Source: Bog-756 sp050014755
GTDB taxonomy: Bacteria > Actinomycetota > Acidimicrobiia > Acidimicrobiales > RAAP-2
Assembly: GCA_050014755.1 (NCBI GenBank)
Contig: JBEKCS010000009.1
Location: 1-64,000 of the forward strand
Direction of reading: 5' to 3'
Length of the DNA: 64,000 nucleotides
A model generated the notes under the pieces. It worked only from the letters and a program-made list of their open reading frames with translations, was not told where the DNA came from and made no database searches. Of this stretch, positions 42,098 through 50,962 are shown piece after piece (positions within the stretch are counted from its first letter, which is position 1; the number at the start of each line of letters is the position of its first letter). Both the position numbers and the translations under genes were made by a program.

Positions 42098-43324
42098 ATG
42101 GATCTGGCCGACATCGATCTCTGCGACCCGGGCAACTTCGTCTCGGGGGTGCCCCACGAATGGTTCGCCCAGCTCCGCAAGGAGGCCCCCGTGTTCTGGC
42201 ACCCCGACCCCGCCGGCTTCGCCGACGGGTTCTGGTCGGTCACCCGCTTCGACGACTGCGTCGGGGTCAACCGCGACTTCGAGCACTTCTCCTCGGCCCG
42301 CCAGGCGACCCTGTTCCACGACTTCGACGACGAGACCCTCGAGCAGCAGCGGATGATGATGCTGAACATGGACCCGCCGCTGCACACCCGGTACCGGCGG
42401 CTGGTCAACAAGGGGTTCACCCCGCGGATGATCCGCGACCTCGAGGCCAACGTGGTGGCCTCGACCGACTCGATCCTCGACGCCGTCTGCGAGCAGGGTT
42501 CGGCCGACTTCGTCGAGCAGATCTCCGCCGAACTGCCGCTCCAGGTGATCGCCGACCTCATGGGCGTGCCCCAGGAGGACCGTCACCTGGTCTTCGACTG
42601 GTCCAACCGGATGGTCGGCGCGGACGACCCCGAGTACCAGGTCTCCGCCGAGGCCACCGGGCAGGCGGCCATGGAGCTCTTCGCCTACGCCGACCAGCTG
42701 TGCGAGCAGAAGCGTCTCGATCCCCACACCGACCTGTTCAGCGTCCTCACCCAGGCCGAGATCGAGGGCGACAGCCTGAGCCAGCTCGAGCTCGACCTCT
42801 TCTTCCTCCTGCTGTCGGTGGCCGGCAACGAGACCACCCGCAACCTGATCTCGGGGGCGATGGTGGCGTTCTTCGACCACCCGGACCAGTGGGAGCGCCT
42901 TCGGGCGGACCGGTCGCTGCTCCCCTCGGCAATCGAGGAGATGCTGCGGTACGTCTCACCGGTCATGCACTTCCGCCGTCAGGCCACCGCCGACATCGTG
43001 ATCGGCGACCAGAAGGTGTCCGAAGGCGAGAAGGTCGTCTTCTGGCACATCTCGGCCAACCGTGACGAATCGGTCTTCACCGATCCGGACCGGTTCGACG
43101 TGGGGCGTATGCCCAACAACCACATGGCCTTCGGAGGGGGAGGCCCCCACTTCTGCCTGGGCGCCAACCTGGCCCGCATGGAGATCCGCGTCATGTTCGA
43201 CCGCCTGCTCGACCGGGTTCCCGACATCCATCTCGACGGCGAGGTCCAGCGCCTGCGCTCGAACTTCATCAACGGGGTCAAGCACATCCCGGTGGCATTC
43301 GCCCCGTCGGCCCCCGTCGGCTGA
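42098..43324 (+). CDS. cyp125: Cytochrome P450, CYP125-like
   Basis: A 408-residue soluble P450. I-helix SVAGNETTRNL (~239-249), the helix-K region EEMLRYVSPVMHFRRQA, and the heme loop FGGGGPHFCLGANLAR with the ligand Cys near 353. NMDPPLHTRYRRLVNKGFTPRM also follows CYP125/CYP142 enzymes. In mycobacteria CYP125 hydroxylates and oxidises the terminal (C26/C27) carbon of cholesterol. The position opposite the side-chain operon matches the mycobacterial arrangement of genes. The ATG has a GGGGGAAA site. Alternative: a CYP124/CYP142-type with related substrates. Confidence 0.8.
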   Translation: MDLADIDLCDPGNFVSGVPHEWFAQLRKEAPVFWHPDPAGFADGFWSVTRFDDCVGVNRDFEHFSSARQATLFHDFDDETLEQQRMMMLNMDPPLHTRYRRLVNKGFTPRMIRDLEANVVASTDSILDAVCEQGSADFVEQISAELPLQVIADLMGVPQEDRHLVFDWSNRMVGADDPEYQVSAEATGQAAMELFAYADQLCEQKRLDPHTDLFSVLTQAEIEGDSLSQLELDLFFLLLSVAGNETTRNLISGAMVAFFDHPDQWERLRADRSLLPSAIEEMLRYVSPVMHFRRQATADIVIGDQKVSEGEKVVFWHISANRDESVFTDPDRFDVGRMPNNHMAFGGGGPHFCLGANLARMEIRVMFDRLLDRVPDIHLDGEVQRLRSNFINGVKHIPVAFAPSAPVG

Positions 43325-43401
43325 CCCCCCGCCCGTCCCGGCGCGCCCGCCTACCCGGACCCGCCTGCCCGGTCCGACCCCCCACCCGAAAGCCGAGGCC
43401 C

Positions 43402-44295
43402 ATGCGCTTCCACCTAGCTGTCCAGTTCCTCCCGCTGGAGGACGTGCGTGCGCTGACGCTCGCCGCCGACCGGTCGGGCTACGACGGGGTCTACCTGTCC
43501 GACCACCTGTTCAACCCCCGGGAGCTCGAGTCCAAGTACACGTACTCCACCGCCCCCGACGGGGCGCCCTTCTGGGAGAAGGAGACCGAGTGGCCCGACC
43601 CGATGTGCCTCATCTCCTCGCTGGCCGCCGTCACCACGGACGTGACCTTCACCACCGGCATCTACATCGCACCCGTCCGTGACCTCATCACCGTGGCCAA
43701 GTCGGTCGGGACGGCGGCCGTGCTGTCCGACAACCGGGTGCGCCTCGGCGTCGGGGTGGGCTGGTGCAAGGAGGAGTACGTCCAGACCGGGCAGGACTTC
43801 CACAACCGCGGCAGGCGCCTCGACGACATGATTCCCGCGCTGCGGGCACTCTGGCAGGGAGGCTGGGTGGAGTACCACGGGACCCACTACGACGTCCCCG
43901 AGTGCCAGATGAACCCCGCCCCCACCGCCCGGATCCCGATCCTCGGCGGAGGCGACTCCGAGCCCGCCCTCCTTCGGGCGTCGACGCTGTGCGACGGGTG
44001 GATCAACACCGGGGCCGCCTTCCCCGAGGAGGCGTTCGCCCAGGTGGTCAGGGTCCACGAGGCGCTCGAGCGGGCCGGGCGGGCGGGCGAGGAGTTCTCC
44101 CTCTACCTGGCGGTGAAGGCGTTCCCGGACCTCGATCTCTACCGTCGTCTCGAAGAGGCCGGCGTCACTGATCTGCTCTGCGCCCCGTGGATGCTGGCCG
44201 AGGCCGCAGACTGCGATTCGCCCGAGTCGTTCCGGGCCAAGCGGCTCGCCGAGTGCGAACGGTACGCCGAGGGTTTCATTGCCCCGATGCGGTAG
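43402..44295 (+). CDS. LLM-class F420-dependent oxidoreductase (TIGR03619-type)
   Basis: A 297-residue TIM-barrel protein with the luciferase-like order DGVYLSDHLFNP, VTFTTGIYIAPVRDLITVAKS, VRLGVGVGWCKEEY and RIPILGGGDSEPALLRAS. F420 use is inferred from family and the actinobacterial context. It lies 77 nt downstream of the P450, so it is probably in the same transcript and may act in sterol catabolism; no substrate is known. Confidence 0.78.
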   Translation: MRFHLAVQFLPLEDVRALTLAADRSGYDGVYLSDHLFNPRELESKYTYSTAPDGAPFWEKETEWPDPMCLISSLAAVTTDVTFTTGIYIAPVRDLITVAKSVGTAAVLSDNRVRLGVGVGWCKEEYVQTGQDFHNRGRRLDDMIPALRALWQGGWVEYHGTHYDVPECQMNPAPTARIPILGGGDSEPALLRASTLCDGWINTGAAFPEEAFAQVVRVHEALERAGRAGEEFSLYLAVKAFPDLDLYRRLEEAGVTDLLCAPWMLAEAADCDSPESFRAKRLAECERYAEGFIAPMR

Positions 44296-44376
44296 GTGGG
44301 CTGCCGGTCGGTCGGTCCCTCACGCCTGGAGCCTTGCCGACCCTCGGTAGTTTGGTTTTCGCAACGTGTGTACAGT

Positions 44377-44613
44377 GTGCGCATAGCGCGAATAAATGTG
44401 TACCTACCCGACGGTCTGGCAGCCGCAGCACGCGACTCGGGCTTGCAGATCTCCACCCTGGCCCAGTCGGCCGTCCAGGCCGCCCTGGCCGGCCGTTCGA
44501 CGACGGCGTGGTTGACCACGCTCGCCACGCTGCCTTCGGTAGCCGTTCCCCACGAACGGGTGATCGACGCGCTCGACGGGACCCGTGACGACCCGCCCGG
44601 CTCGCATGCCTGA
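44377..44613 (+). CDS. VapB-type ribbon-helix-helix antitoxin
   Basis: A ~78-residue protein whose N-terminus RIARINVYLPDGLAAAARDSG is a ribbon strand followed by a helix, as in RHH/CopG antitoxins; the C-terminal part is a helix plus an acidic tail that should bind the toxin. The GTG at 44377 was chosen because it includes the whole DNA-binding strand. TACAGT (44371-44376) sits immediately in front, which would be too close for that start, so the true start or promoter is uncertain. The stop lies inside the vapC gene (8-nt overlap). Confidence 0.65.
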   Translation: MRIARINVYLPDGLAAAARDSGLQISTLAQSAVQAALAGRSTTAWLTTLATLPSVAVPHERVIDALDGTRDDPPGSHA

Positions 44614-44995
44614 CGTCGTCATCGACGCGTCAGCCCTGGTGGAGTTGCTCCTGCAGGGACCGCTCGCCACCAAATTGACCATGTCGGTCGCCGACCACGC
44701 GCTGCACAGCCCGGCCACTGTGGATGCCGACGTGCTCGCCGTGCTGGGCAGGCTCCATCGCACCGGAGACCTCCCGAAGGCACGGGTCGACGCGATGGTC
44801 GAGGCGCTGGCGAGGGCTCCGATCGAGCGCCACCCGCTGGCCGACCTGCTCGACGGCGCCTGGGCGATGCGGAACAAGCTGAGGATCCCCGACGCGCTCT
44901 GCGTCGAGCTGGCCCGTTCGCTCGACGTGCGGATGGTGACCACCGACGACCGGCTCCGCGGCATCGATGTCGTCGACGTCGTCACCGTCGGCTGA
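44606..44995 (+). CDS. VapC-type PIN-domain toxin
   Basis: A 129-residue PIN nuclease-like protein: VVIDASALVELLL (first Asp), HSPATVDADVLAVLGRL where the usual Glu is replaced by Asp, RIPDALCVELARSL (third acidic residue) and TTDDRL (fourth). The remaining layout is intact, so Mg-dependent RNase activity is plausible. The ATG at 44606 overlaps the antitoxin by 8 nt, the normal vapBC coupling. The target RNA is unknown. Confidence 0.8.
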   Translation: MPDVVIDASALVELLLQGPLATKLTMSVADHALHSPATVDADVLAVLGRLHRTGDLPKARVDAMVEALARAPIERHPLADLLDGAWAMRNKLRIPDALCVELARSLDVRMVTTDDRLRGIDVVDVVTVG

Positions 44996-45063
44996 ACCGT
45001 CCGCATTCCCCTAATTTCCGGCCCGGGTAGAGTCTTCCCGATCGCACTCGCCGGGAGGAACCA

Positions 45064-46098
45064 ATGACGAACCTGAAGATCGGACTGCAGCTGGGCTACT
45101 GGGGCTCCGGTCCGCCTCCCAACGCTGTCGAGCTGGTGGCGGAGGCCGAGCGACTCGGCTACGACTCGATCTGGACGGCCGAGGCCTATGGATCCGATGC
45201 CCTCACACCCCTGGCCTGGTGGGGTTCGCAGACCACGCGGGTCCGTCTCGGCACCGCCCTCTGCCAGCTCTCCGCCCGCACGCCGACGGCCATGGGAATG
45301 GCCGCGCTCACCATGGACCACCTCTCCGGCGGACGGTTCGTCCTCGGCCTCGGCGTGTCCGGGCCCCAGGTGGTCGAGGGCTGGTACGGGCAGAGCTTCG
45401 AGAAGCCGTTGGCCCGCACCCGCGAGTACATCGACATCGTCCGCCAGGTCATCGCCCGCGAGGACGTGGTGACGTCCGCCGGACCGCACTACCCCCTCCC
45501 CTTTCCGGGCGGCACCGGTCTCGGCAAGGCGCTGAAGCCCATCACCCACCCGCTGCGTGCCGACATCCCCATCGTCATGGGCGCCGAGGGACCGAAGAAC
45601 ATCGCCCTGGCCGCCGAGATCGCCGACGGATGGTTCCCCATCTTCTTCTCCCCCGGAGCGGTCAACGCCTACCAGCCCTACCTCGACGAGGGCTTCGCCC
45701 GTGCCGGCGCCCGCCACACCGCGGAGGACTTCGAGGTCTTCGCCTTCGCCGCCACCATCCTGGCCGATGACATCGAGGCCGCTGCCGACTTCATGCGCCC
45801 GATGCTCGCCCTCTACATCGGGGGCATGGGGGCCAAGTCCATGAACTTCCACTTCGACGTGTTCTCGCGCATGGGCTACGAGGCCGAGGCCACCAAGATC
45901 CAGGAGCTCTACCTCGAGGGGCGCAAGGACGAGGCCGCCGCCGCCGTGCCGACCAAGCTGGTCGAGGACACCGCCCTGATCGGCCCCAAGGAGAAGATCC
46001 GCGACGACATCGAGCGATGGCGCGAGTCGATCGCCACCAGTCTGCTGGTGTCCGGCGACGTGACCACCCTGCGGACGATCGCCGAACTGGCACTCTGA
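45064..46098 (+). CDS. F420-dependent LLM oxidoreductase, Rv3520c-like
   Basis: A 344-residue TIM-barrel enzyme matching the Rv3520c family (TIGR03559): GLQLGYWGSGPPPN, YDSIWTAEAYGSDALTPLAWWG, LGTALCQLSARTP, GGRFVLGLGVSGPQVVEGWYGQ and ADGWFPIFFSPG. Rv3520c belongs to the mycobacterial sterol gene cluster. The ATG follows GGGAGGAA; TAGAGT (45028-45033) is a likely -10. It stands as a single gene; the substrate is not known. Confidence 0.82.
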   Translation: MTNLKIGLQLGYWGSGPPPNAVELVAEAERLGYDSIWTAEAYGSDALTPLAWWGSQTTRVRLGTALCQLSARTPTAMGMAALTMDHLSGGRFVLGLGVSGPQVVEGWYGQSFEKPLARTREYIDIVRQVIAREDVVTSAGPHYPLPFPGGTGLGKALKPITHPLRADIPIVMGAEGPKNIALAAEIADGWFPIFFSPGAVNAYQPYLDEGFARAGARHTAEDFEVFAFAATILADDIEAAADFMRPMLALYIGGMGAKSMNFHFDVFSRMGYEAEATKIQELYLEGRKDEAAAAVPTKLVEDTALIGPKEKIRDDIERWRESIATSLLVSGDVTTLRTIAELAL

Positions 46099-46227
46099 CC
46101 TGGGTGCTGGCCGCGGCCGGGCCCCGGCGGTCCGGGCCGTTCGTGGTCCGGGCACGCCCCTGACGGCGTCGCTACCCTGGTGTGACTCGGCAGGACTGAC
46201 ACTGCCCCACACGAGGTGGGTTGCCCG

Positions 46228-47193
46228 ATGGCGCTTTCGACACCAAGGGGACTGCTCGGCCGGATGGCCACCGTCGGCACCGCACTTGTCCTTGTGATGG
46301 TGCTGGGTGGCGCATCCGGCGTCGGTGGCGTCGGTGGCGTCGGTGGAACGGTGGCCGGCGCCGCACCGGCCGTCACCCCGCACAATGCGTCGTCGCCCGG
46401 GTGGTGGGTACCCCCACTCGGCGACCAGCCGTGGCAGTGGGAGCTCTCCAATCCGCTCAACCTGAAGAACGCGACAGAGATGGGTACCGACGACAAGCTG
46501 CCCGACGGCAGTCCCGCCCCGGATCCGGTGATCTACGACGTCGACGCCATCATCAACCCGGCCTCGACGGTGGCCGCGCTTCACGCCATGGGCAAACACG
46601 TCGTCTGCTACGTCGAGGTGGGAGCGGCAGGGAACTACTACACCGCAGCCGACGAGGGGATCCGGACCACCTACTACCAGCAGTTCAAGACGGCCGGAGT
46701 GCTCGGGGCCAAGGTCAGCGGCTGGCCGGAGCGCTATCTGGACATCAACGCGCCGGCGACACTGTCGATCGTCGAGTCGATGATCGACCAGCAGTGCGCG
46801 GCCAAGGGATTCGACGCCGTCGAGACGGACATCGACGAGGAGTACGCCAGCCCCAACGGCTTCGGGCTCACCCAGGCCGACGAGGTGCGGTACATGACCA
46901 CCCTCGCCGACTACATGCACGGCCTCGGGCTCGGCTGGTGGATCAAGAACCCGGACGACACCGGCGACGACTACGCCACCATCATGGAGCCATTGGCCGA
47001 CGCCGTGCTGACCGAGCAGTGCAACCAGTACAAGACGTGCGGTGCGCTGAGCGCGTACGTCGGTCAGAAGGCCGTGTTCAACGCCGAGTACAGCGTCAAG
47101 CCCGCCAAGTTCTGCCCCGACGATGCCGCCCTCGGGTTCAACGGTGCGGAGTTCAACCTCGACCTGACCGGGGTGCGCAAGCCCTGCGCGTAG
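46228..47193 (+). CDS. Secreted GH114-like endo-alpha-1,4-polygalactosaminidase
   Basis: A 321-residue exported protein with a signal peptide (LVLVMVLGGASG-type core, cleavage near residue 40). It carries the GH114 (TIM-barrel) pattern: GWWVPPLGDQPWQWELS, VIYDVDAI, KHVVCYVEVGAAGNY, WPERYLDINAP and FDAVETDIDEEY, the last holding the acidic residues expected for catalysis. GH114 enzymes cut galactosamine-containing exopolysaccharides. The ATG 46228 follows GAGGTGG. It is convergent with the Tad operon (10 nt apart), so it is not part of it, but could act on the same biofilm matrix. Confidence 0.78.
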   Translation: MALSTPRGLLGRMATVGTALVLVMVLGGASGVGGVGGVGGTVAGAAPAVTPHNASSPGWWVPPLGDQPWQWELSNPLNLKNATEMGTDDKLPDGSPAPDPVIYDVDAIINPASTVAALHAMGKHVVCYVEVGAAGNYYTAADEGIRTTYYQQFKTAGVLGAKVSGWPERYLDINAPATLSIVESMIDQQCAAKGFDAVETDIDEEYASPNGFGLTQADEVRYMTTLADYMHGLGLGWWIKNPDDTGDDYATIMEPLADAVLTEQCNQYKTCGALSAYVGQKAVFNAEYSVKPAKFCPDDAALGFNGAEFNLDLTGVRKPCA

Positions 47194-47203
47194 GTGGCCC
47201 CCT

Positions 47204-50200
47204 CTACGTCTTCGGTACCCGTTTCCGACTGAGCGACCGATAGAGGGCGAGCGTGCTGGGATGAACCGACTCGATCGGCTCGATCTCGTCGGCTACGACT
47301 CGGACCAGCTCGGCCATCACCGATTCGACACCGCTCGGATTCCCGGCGGCGTCGGCTGCACGCATGAGCATCCGGTACAGCCGTTCGTCATAGGGGCTCA
47401 CGACGAGACCTCGCCGGGCCGCCCATTCGGCTCCACGCGGGTCACCCTCCCGGAGGCAGGCTCCGGCGAGCCGGCCACTCAGGTCGACGATGGCCGACTC
47501 GATCGCCGGGGCCGTTCCGTCGAGGATCGCCCAGTCCGTCGATCGCATGCCTTCGAACGGTCGTCCCCGGACGAGTTCCAGCGCCTCCCTCCACCGCACC
47601 GTGTCCTCCGTGTCGGCAAGCTCGAGGAATCGGTCCCAATCCGTCCCGACCGAGGGTGCGAGGGCGAGTCGGCCGTGCGATCTCGGAAGGTGATCCTCGC
47701 CCTTGTGCGACTTCCCGAGGGACCGACGGGCAACCGACGCCGTCGAATGGAGGCTGGACGGAGCCATCATTCGCTCCGGCCACAGTGCTGTCGCCCACAC
47801 CTCGTTCGATGCACCGTTCGGGTGCATTGCCAGGTAGACGACCAGTTCTCGAGCCCACGCCCGGGTGAACTCACGAGAAGCTCCGCGGATCTCGATCGGG
47901 CCGAGAACGGCGACTTCCACCTCCGGCACCCGATCCGTTCGATCCGGTATCGGGAGCTGCACCGCCGGGGGAATCGTCGGCAGCAGGAGTCGACCGTCCG
48001 TGGCGAGCCCGTCGGTCGGACCGACCACCCGAGGTGGGGCGACCGGCACCGAGGAGCCCGGCGAAGCGCTCGCATATGCGGAAATCAGGACCTCACCTCC
48101 GCGAACGCCGACGGTGCGGGCGTCGGCGGGTGCGTTGTCGGACCATGAGCTGTCCGTACCGTCGGAGGTGTCGTCGTCGGAGGCGTAGTCACCGTCCGCC
48201 ACCGGTCCCAGCGATGGTGACCCGCAGTCCGATGTGTCGAGAAGGGAGTACACCTGGTCGACGTCTTGTGTCCCGATCTGCTGAGGAAGGAGCAGCTCTC
48301 CGAAGAGCGTGAGGGATGACGGGTTCAGTTCCGGTCCGGCCAGCACCGTGCGCGCCGGCCCATACTGATCGATCTCGACATTGGCACCGACCACCACTGC
48401 ACCCATCCCACATGTCCCGTCCCGGCACAGCTCGAGGAGTGCGGCGGCTTCCGAGGCTGGGACGCCCGGACCACAGACGACCACGAGCGGGTCCCATGCG
48501 ACACCCGCGTCGCCGCACCTCGCCTCGGTCGCCGTGGAGAAACCCCGCTCATCCAGGAGCATCCGGTCCCGGAGCCGGCGCCACGACAGATCGGCGATCA
48601 GCGGCCCCGCCTCGCTCACGACCGTCACACGGTCGAATCGGTCGAAGCCGGCGCCGAATCCCACGAGGACCAGGTCGAATTGGCTCGACCAGTGGGAGGT
48701 GGCCAGCTCCATGGCCAGGGCCCGTGCAACTCCTTCAGCACCTCGCGGTTCACCGCCGATCACCAACGAACCCAGCCCCACGGTGTTGACCATGAGCACG
48801 ACGTCGTCGTCGGTTCGCCCGACCGTCACCAGCGTGGGGAGAGGGAACGGCCCTCGAGATCCACCACGGAGTCGGCTCGCGGCCAGATCGAGGACGACAC
48901 GGTCGATGCTGAGTTCGGTCGGGGCATCGGTTCTCGTGAAGGGCGACAGGATCCCATCCGAGGGGACGTCCGCGCCGAACACGAGATGCACGCTGTCGTT
49001 CGACACCTTCACTCCGAGCACCGGTGGCGGGGCCGAGGCCCCGACGTCGGACTCGAAGAGGAGGAGCACCGCATCCTGCACCGCCTGGAGCACGGACGCC
49101 CCGTCGCCCACCCGCAGCCGCTGCTCGAACTGGCGAAGGAGGGGTCCTGGCAGACGGATCAGGGAGCCGGACTCACGGTGACGCTGCTGGACCTTTCGGA
49201 GCCGATCGACCAGGTCGGTGACGCCGACCCCCATGATTCCGGCACCCACTGGTACCACCGGCATCACCGGCCCGAGCGGTGCAACCGGTTGCATCGGTTC
49301 CGCTGATCGTGACGTTCGTGCCGGAGCAATCGGCCCCACGGAACCCATCGGCTCCACGGGGTCCATCGGCTCCACGGGGCCCACCGGGGATTCCGGAATG
49401 GCTTCCGTGATGGTTCCGCTCGCGACGTGCGGTCGGCAATCGACGGTCGTCCATTCGACCGACCGATGCGCTGGCGTGCCGACCGGACTCCAGAGCCCCT
49501 CCTCCGCTCCCACCGGGTCGGGCTCGAGCGACTCCCGATTGCCGGTGTCTCGTGCTGCGGTTGGGGTTGCGGTTGGGGTTGCGGATGAGGGAAGCGTGAG
49601 GGACCATCCGGGCCGGATCCAGTGGTCGTCGCACAGTGCCCCACCATCCGCCTGCACCCGGCCGTAGTTGAGCTGGGCGATCTCCCTCCATCGCTGTGCA
49701 GATCCCAGCCGCCGTTCGGCGACGGACCACAGCGTCTCCCGGGCGGTAACGGTGTGGAGGACCCGGCGGTCCTCCGCCGGGGCAGATATCTCCGCTTCCG
49801 GTACCGACACCGGCTCCCCCTGCGGCTCCGCCAGTGGCTCCAGTCGCCGCTCCGTCACTGCCCTCGAGGCGTCGGCACCGACCAATACGGCCCGATCGGC
49901 GACGGCCGCGCTCGAAGTTCGGTCGCCCACCCCCAGGTCCAACCGACCAGGATCGGCCACCACCGCGACCGTCCTGACCAGCGGAGCGGCCACGAAATCG
50001 ACCACCTGCACCACCGGGACCGGATCGTGTCCACCCGCGCCCGGTGCCCCGACCCGGTCGATGTGTAGCGGGACACGACCGGCGACGCCCACGGCGAGTG
50101 TCGTGCTCACCAGACAGGCGACCACCCACTGCAGCGTCCTACTGGCCGGCAACGGGGATGGCGCCCGGCCCGACACCCAGGAGCGGACTTCCACCAGCAC

Positions 50201-50467
50201 GCATACGGCCGCCCACAGCCATGCGGCCCACGCGGCGAGCAGAGCCACCCGTCCGAGCCAGTCCACCACCTGACGCGGGTCACCGCCCCGACGGTGCACG
50301 ACCGCAGCCCACAGCACCTCAGGAAACAGGTGGGCGAACGGTATCCCCCCCATCTCGCCGAGCCAGATGGGAACGCCGACGATCAGCAATGTGAGGGTGG
50401 CTCCGGCCAGCAGGCGCGACAGGACCGAGCGTCCCATGCTTCCCGAGCGGGAGACCGAGCCGCTCAC
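47204..50467 (-). CDS. Large membrane protein with LysM domain and C-terminal BTAD transcriptional-activator domain
   Basis: A 1087-residue protein. Three membrane helices lie near 20-38, 72-90 and 112-130, followed by a variable region and a LysM domain at ~236-290 (VTARETLWSVAERRLG, WREIAQLNYGRV). A Pro-rich linker (about 370-415) and a central ~330-residue region with ATPase-like spacing follow (VIGGEPRGAEGVARALA, DLVLVGFGAG). At the C-terminus a winged-helix/BTAD module (~845-1080) reads VAVLGPIEIRGASREFTRAW, GASNEVWATALWP and YDERLYRMLMRAAD. The GTG overlaps the TadG-like stop (GTGA), so it is co-expressed with the Tad genes and may report pilus or cell-wall state. Confidence 0.75.
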   Translation of the reverse strand: MSGSVSRSGSMGRSVLSRLLAGATLTLLIVGVPIWLGEMGGIPFAHLFPEVLWAAVVHRRGGDPRQVVDWLGRVALLAAWAAWLWAAVCVLVEVRSWVSGRAPSPLPASRTLQWVVACLVSTTLAVGVAGRVPLHIDRVGAPGAGGHDPVPVVQVVDFVAAPLVRTVAVVADPGRLDLGVGDRTSSAAVADRAVLVGADASRAVTERRLEPLAEPQGEPVSVPEAEISAPAEDRRVLHTVTARETLWSVAERRLGSAQRWREIAQLNYGRVQADGGALCDDHWIRPGWSLTLPSSATPTATPTAARDTGNRESLEPDPVGAEEGLWSPVGTPAHRSVEWTTVDCRPHVASGTITEAIPESPVGPVEPMDPVEPMGSVGPIAPARTSRSAEPMQPVAPLGPVMPVVPVGAGIMGVGVTDLVDRLRKVQQRHRESGSLIRLPGPLLRQFEQRLRVGDGASVLQAVQDAVLLLFESDVGASAPPPVLGVKVSNDSVHLVFGADVPSDGILSPFTRTDAPTELSIDRVVLDLAASRLRGGSRGPFPLPTLVTVGRTDDDVVLMVNTVGLGSLVIGGEPRGAEGVARALAMELATSHWSSQFDLVLVGFGAGFDRFDRVTVVSEAGPLIADLSWRRLRDRMLLDERGFSTATEARCGDAGVAWDPLVVVCGPGVPASEAAALLELCRDGTCGMGAVVVGANVEIDQYGPARTVLAGPELNPSSLTLFGELLLPQQIGTQDVDQVYSLLDTSDCGSPSLGPVADGDYASDDDTSDGTDSSWSDNAPADARTVGVRGGEVLISAYASASPGSSVPVAPPRVVGPTDGLATDGRLLLPTIPPAVQLPIPDRTDRVPEVEVAVLGPIEIRGASREFTRAWARELVVYLAMHPNGASNEVWATALWPERMMAPSSLHSTASVARRSLGKSHKGEDHLPRSHGRLALAPSVGTDWDRFLELADTEDTVRWREALELVRGRPFEGMRSTDWAILDGTAPAIESAIVDLSGRLAGACLREGDPRGAEWAARRGLVVSPYDERLYRMLMRAADAAGNPSGVESVMAELVRVVADEIEPIESVHPSTLALYRSLSRKRVPKT

Positions 50468-50958
50468 GGCGCACCCGATGTCACGCCGTCGAGATCGGCG
50501 GCCGAGGCGACAGCGGATACCCGGAGGGATCCGACGCCTACGATGCCCAGCACCACGGTGGGAACCGCGTACTGCACCCGAACCGTCACAACCCCTCCTG
50601 CCACGGATGCTGTCGCCGGGTGGCCATCTGCCGCGGCGAACTGCTCAGCCGCCGCCACCGCGGCCGTCGGGTCGATCTCAACCGTACCTTCGCGGAGCGC
50701 GTCGACGTTGAGCGCTCCCGCTCCCGACCGGGCGGCCTGCTCGGCTTCGACCTCTGCCGACTGATGCGCGGTGAGCGCGGTACCGCCGTCCACCACGAGC
50801 CCGAGCAGGGCCACGAACGCCACCAGAAGCAGCAGCACGAACGCGGCGAGGGCTCCCCCGTCGTCTCGTGACGGCACGGTGCCGCCATGGATCGCCGTGA
50901 CGAGGCGACCGCCACGACGACCGTGGCACCCACCGACAGGTCGGTCGAGTCGCCTCAC
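50464..50958 (-). CDS. TadG/Rv3654c-like secretory minor pilin protein
   Basis: A 164-residue protein with one hydrophobic helix (ALAAFVLLLLVAFVALLGLVVDGGTALTA in two parts, ~35-65), the N-terminal segment of Tad-pilus helicase/minor-pilin clusters, and a small Ala/Val-rich external domain. It lacks the E5 of class III pilin signal regions, unlike its two neighbours. GTG 50958 was chosen; a GTG at 50901 is an alternative. It lies 4 nt after the preceding TadE-like gene and overlaps the BTAD gene. Confidence 0.65.
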   Translation of the reverse strand: MRRLDRPVGGCHGRRGGRLVTAIHGGTVPSRDDGGALAAFVLLLLVAFVALLGLVVDGGTALTAHQSAEVEAEQAARSGAGALNVDALREGTVEIDPTAAVAAAEQFAAADGHPATASVAGGVVTVRVQYAVPTVVLGIVGVGSLRVSAVASAADLDGVTSGAP

Positions 50959-50962
50959 CGGA

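Noticed and set aside
44404..46920. 838-codon antisense frame across vapC, the F420 enzyme and the GH114 gene
   Set aside because: Same shadow effect; no domain pattern, overlaps three supported genes.
49557..49584. Telomere-like/G-quadruplex repeat GGTTGGGGTTGC
   Set aside because: It lies in the coding strand of the LysM-BTAD gene and is explained by a Thr-Pro-Thr-Ala linker; a structural role cannot be shown.
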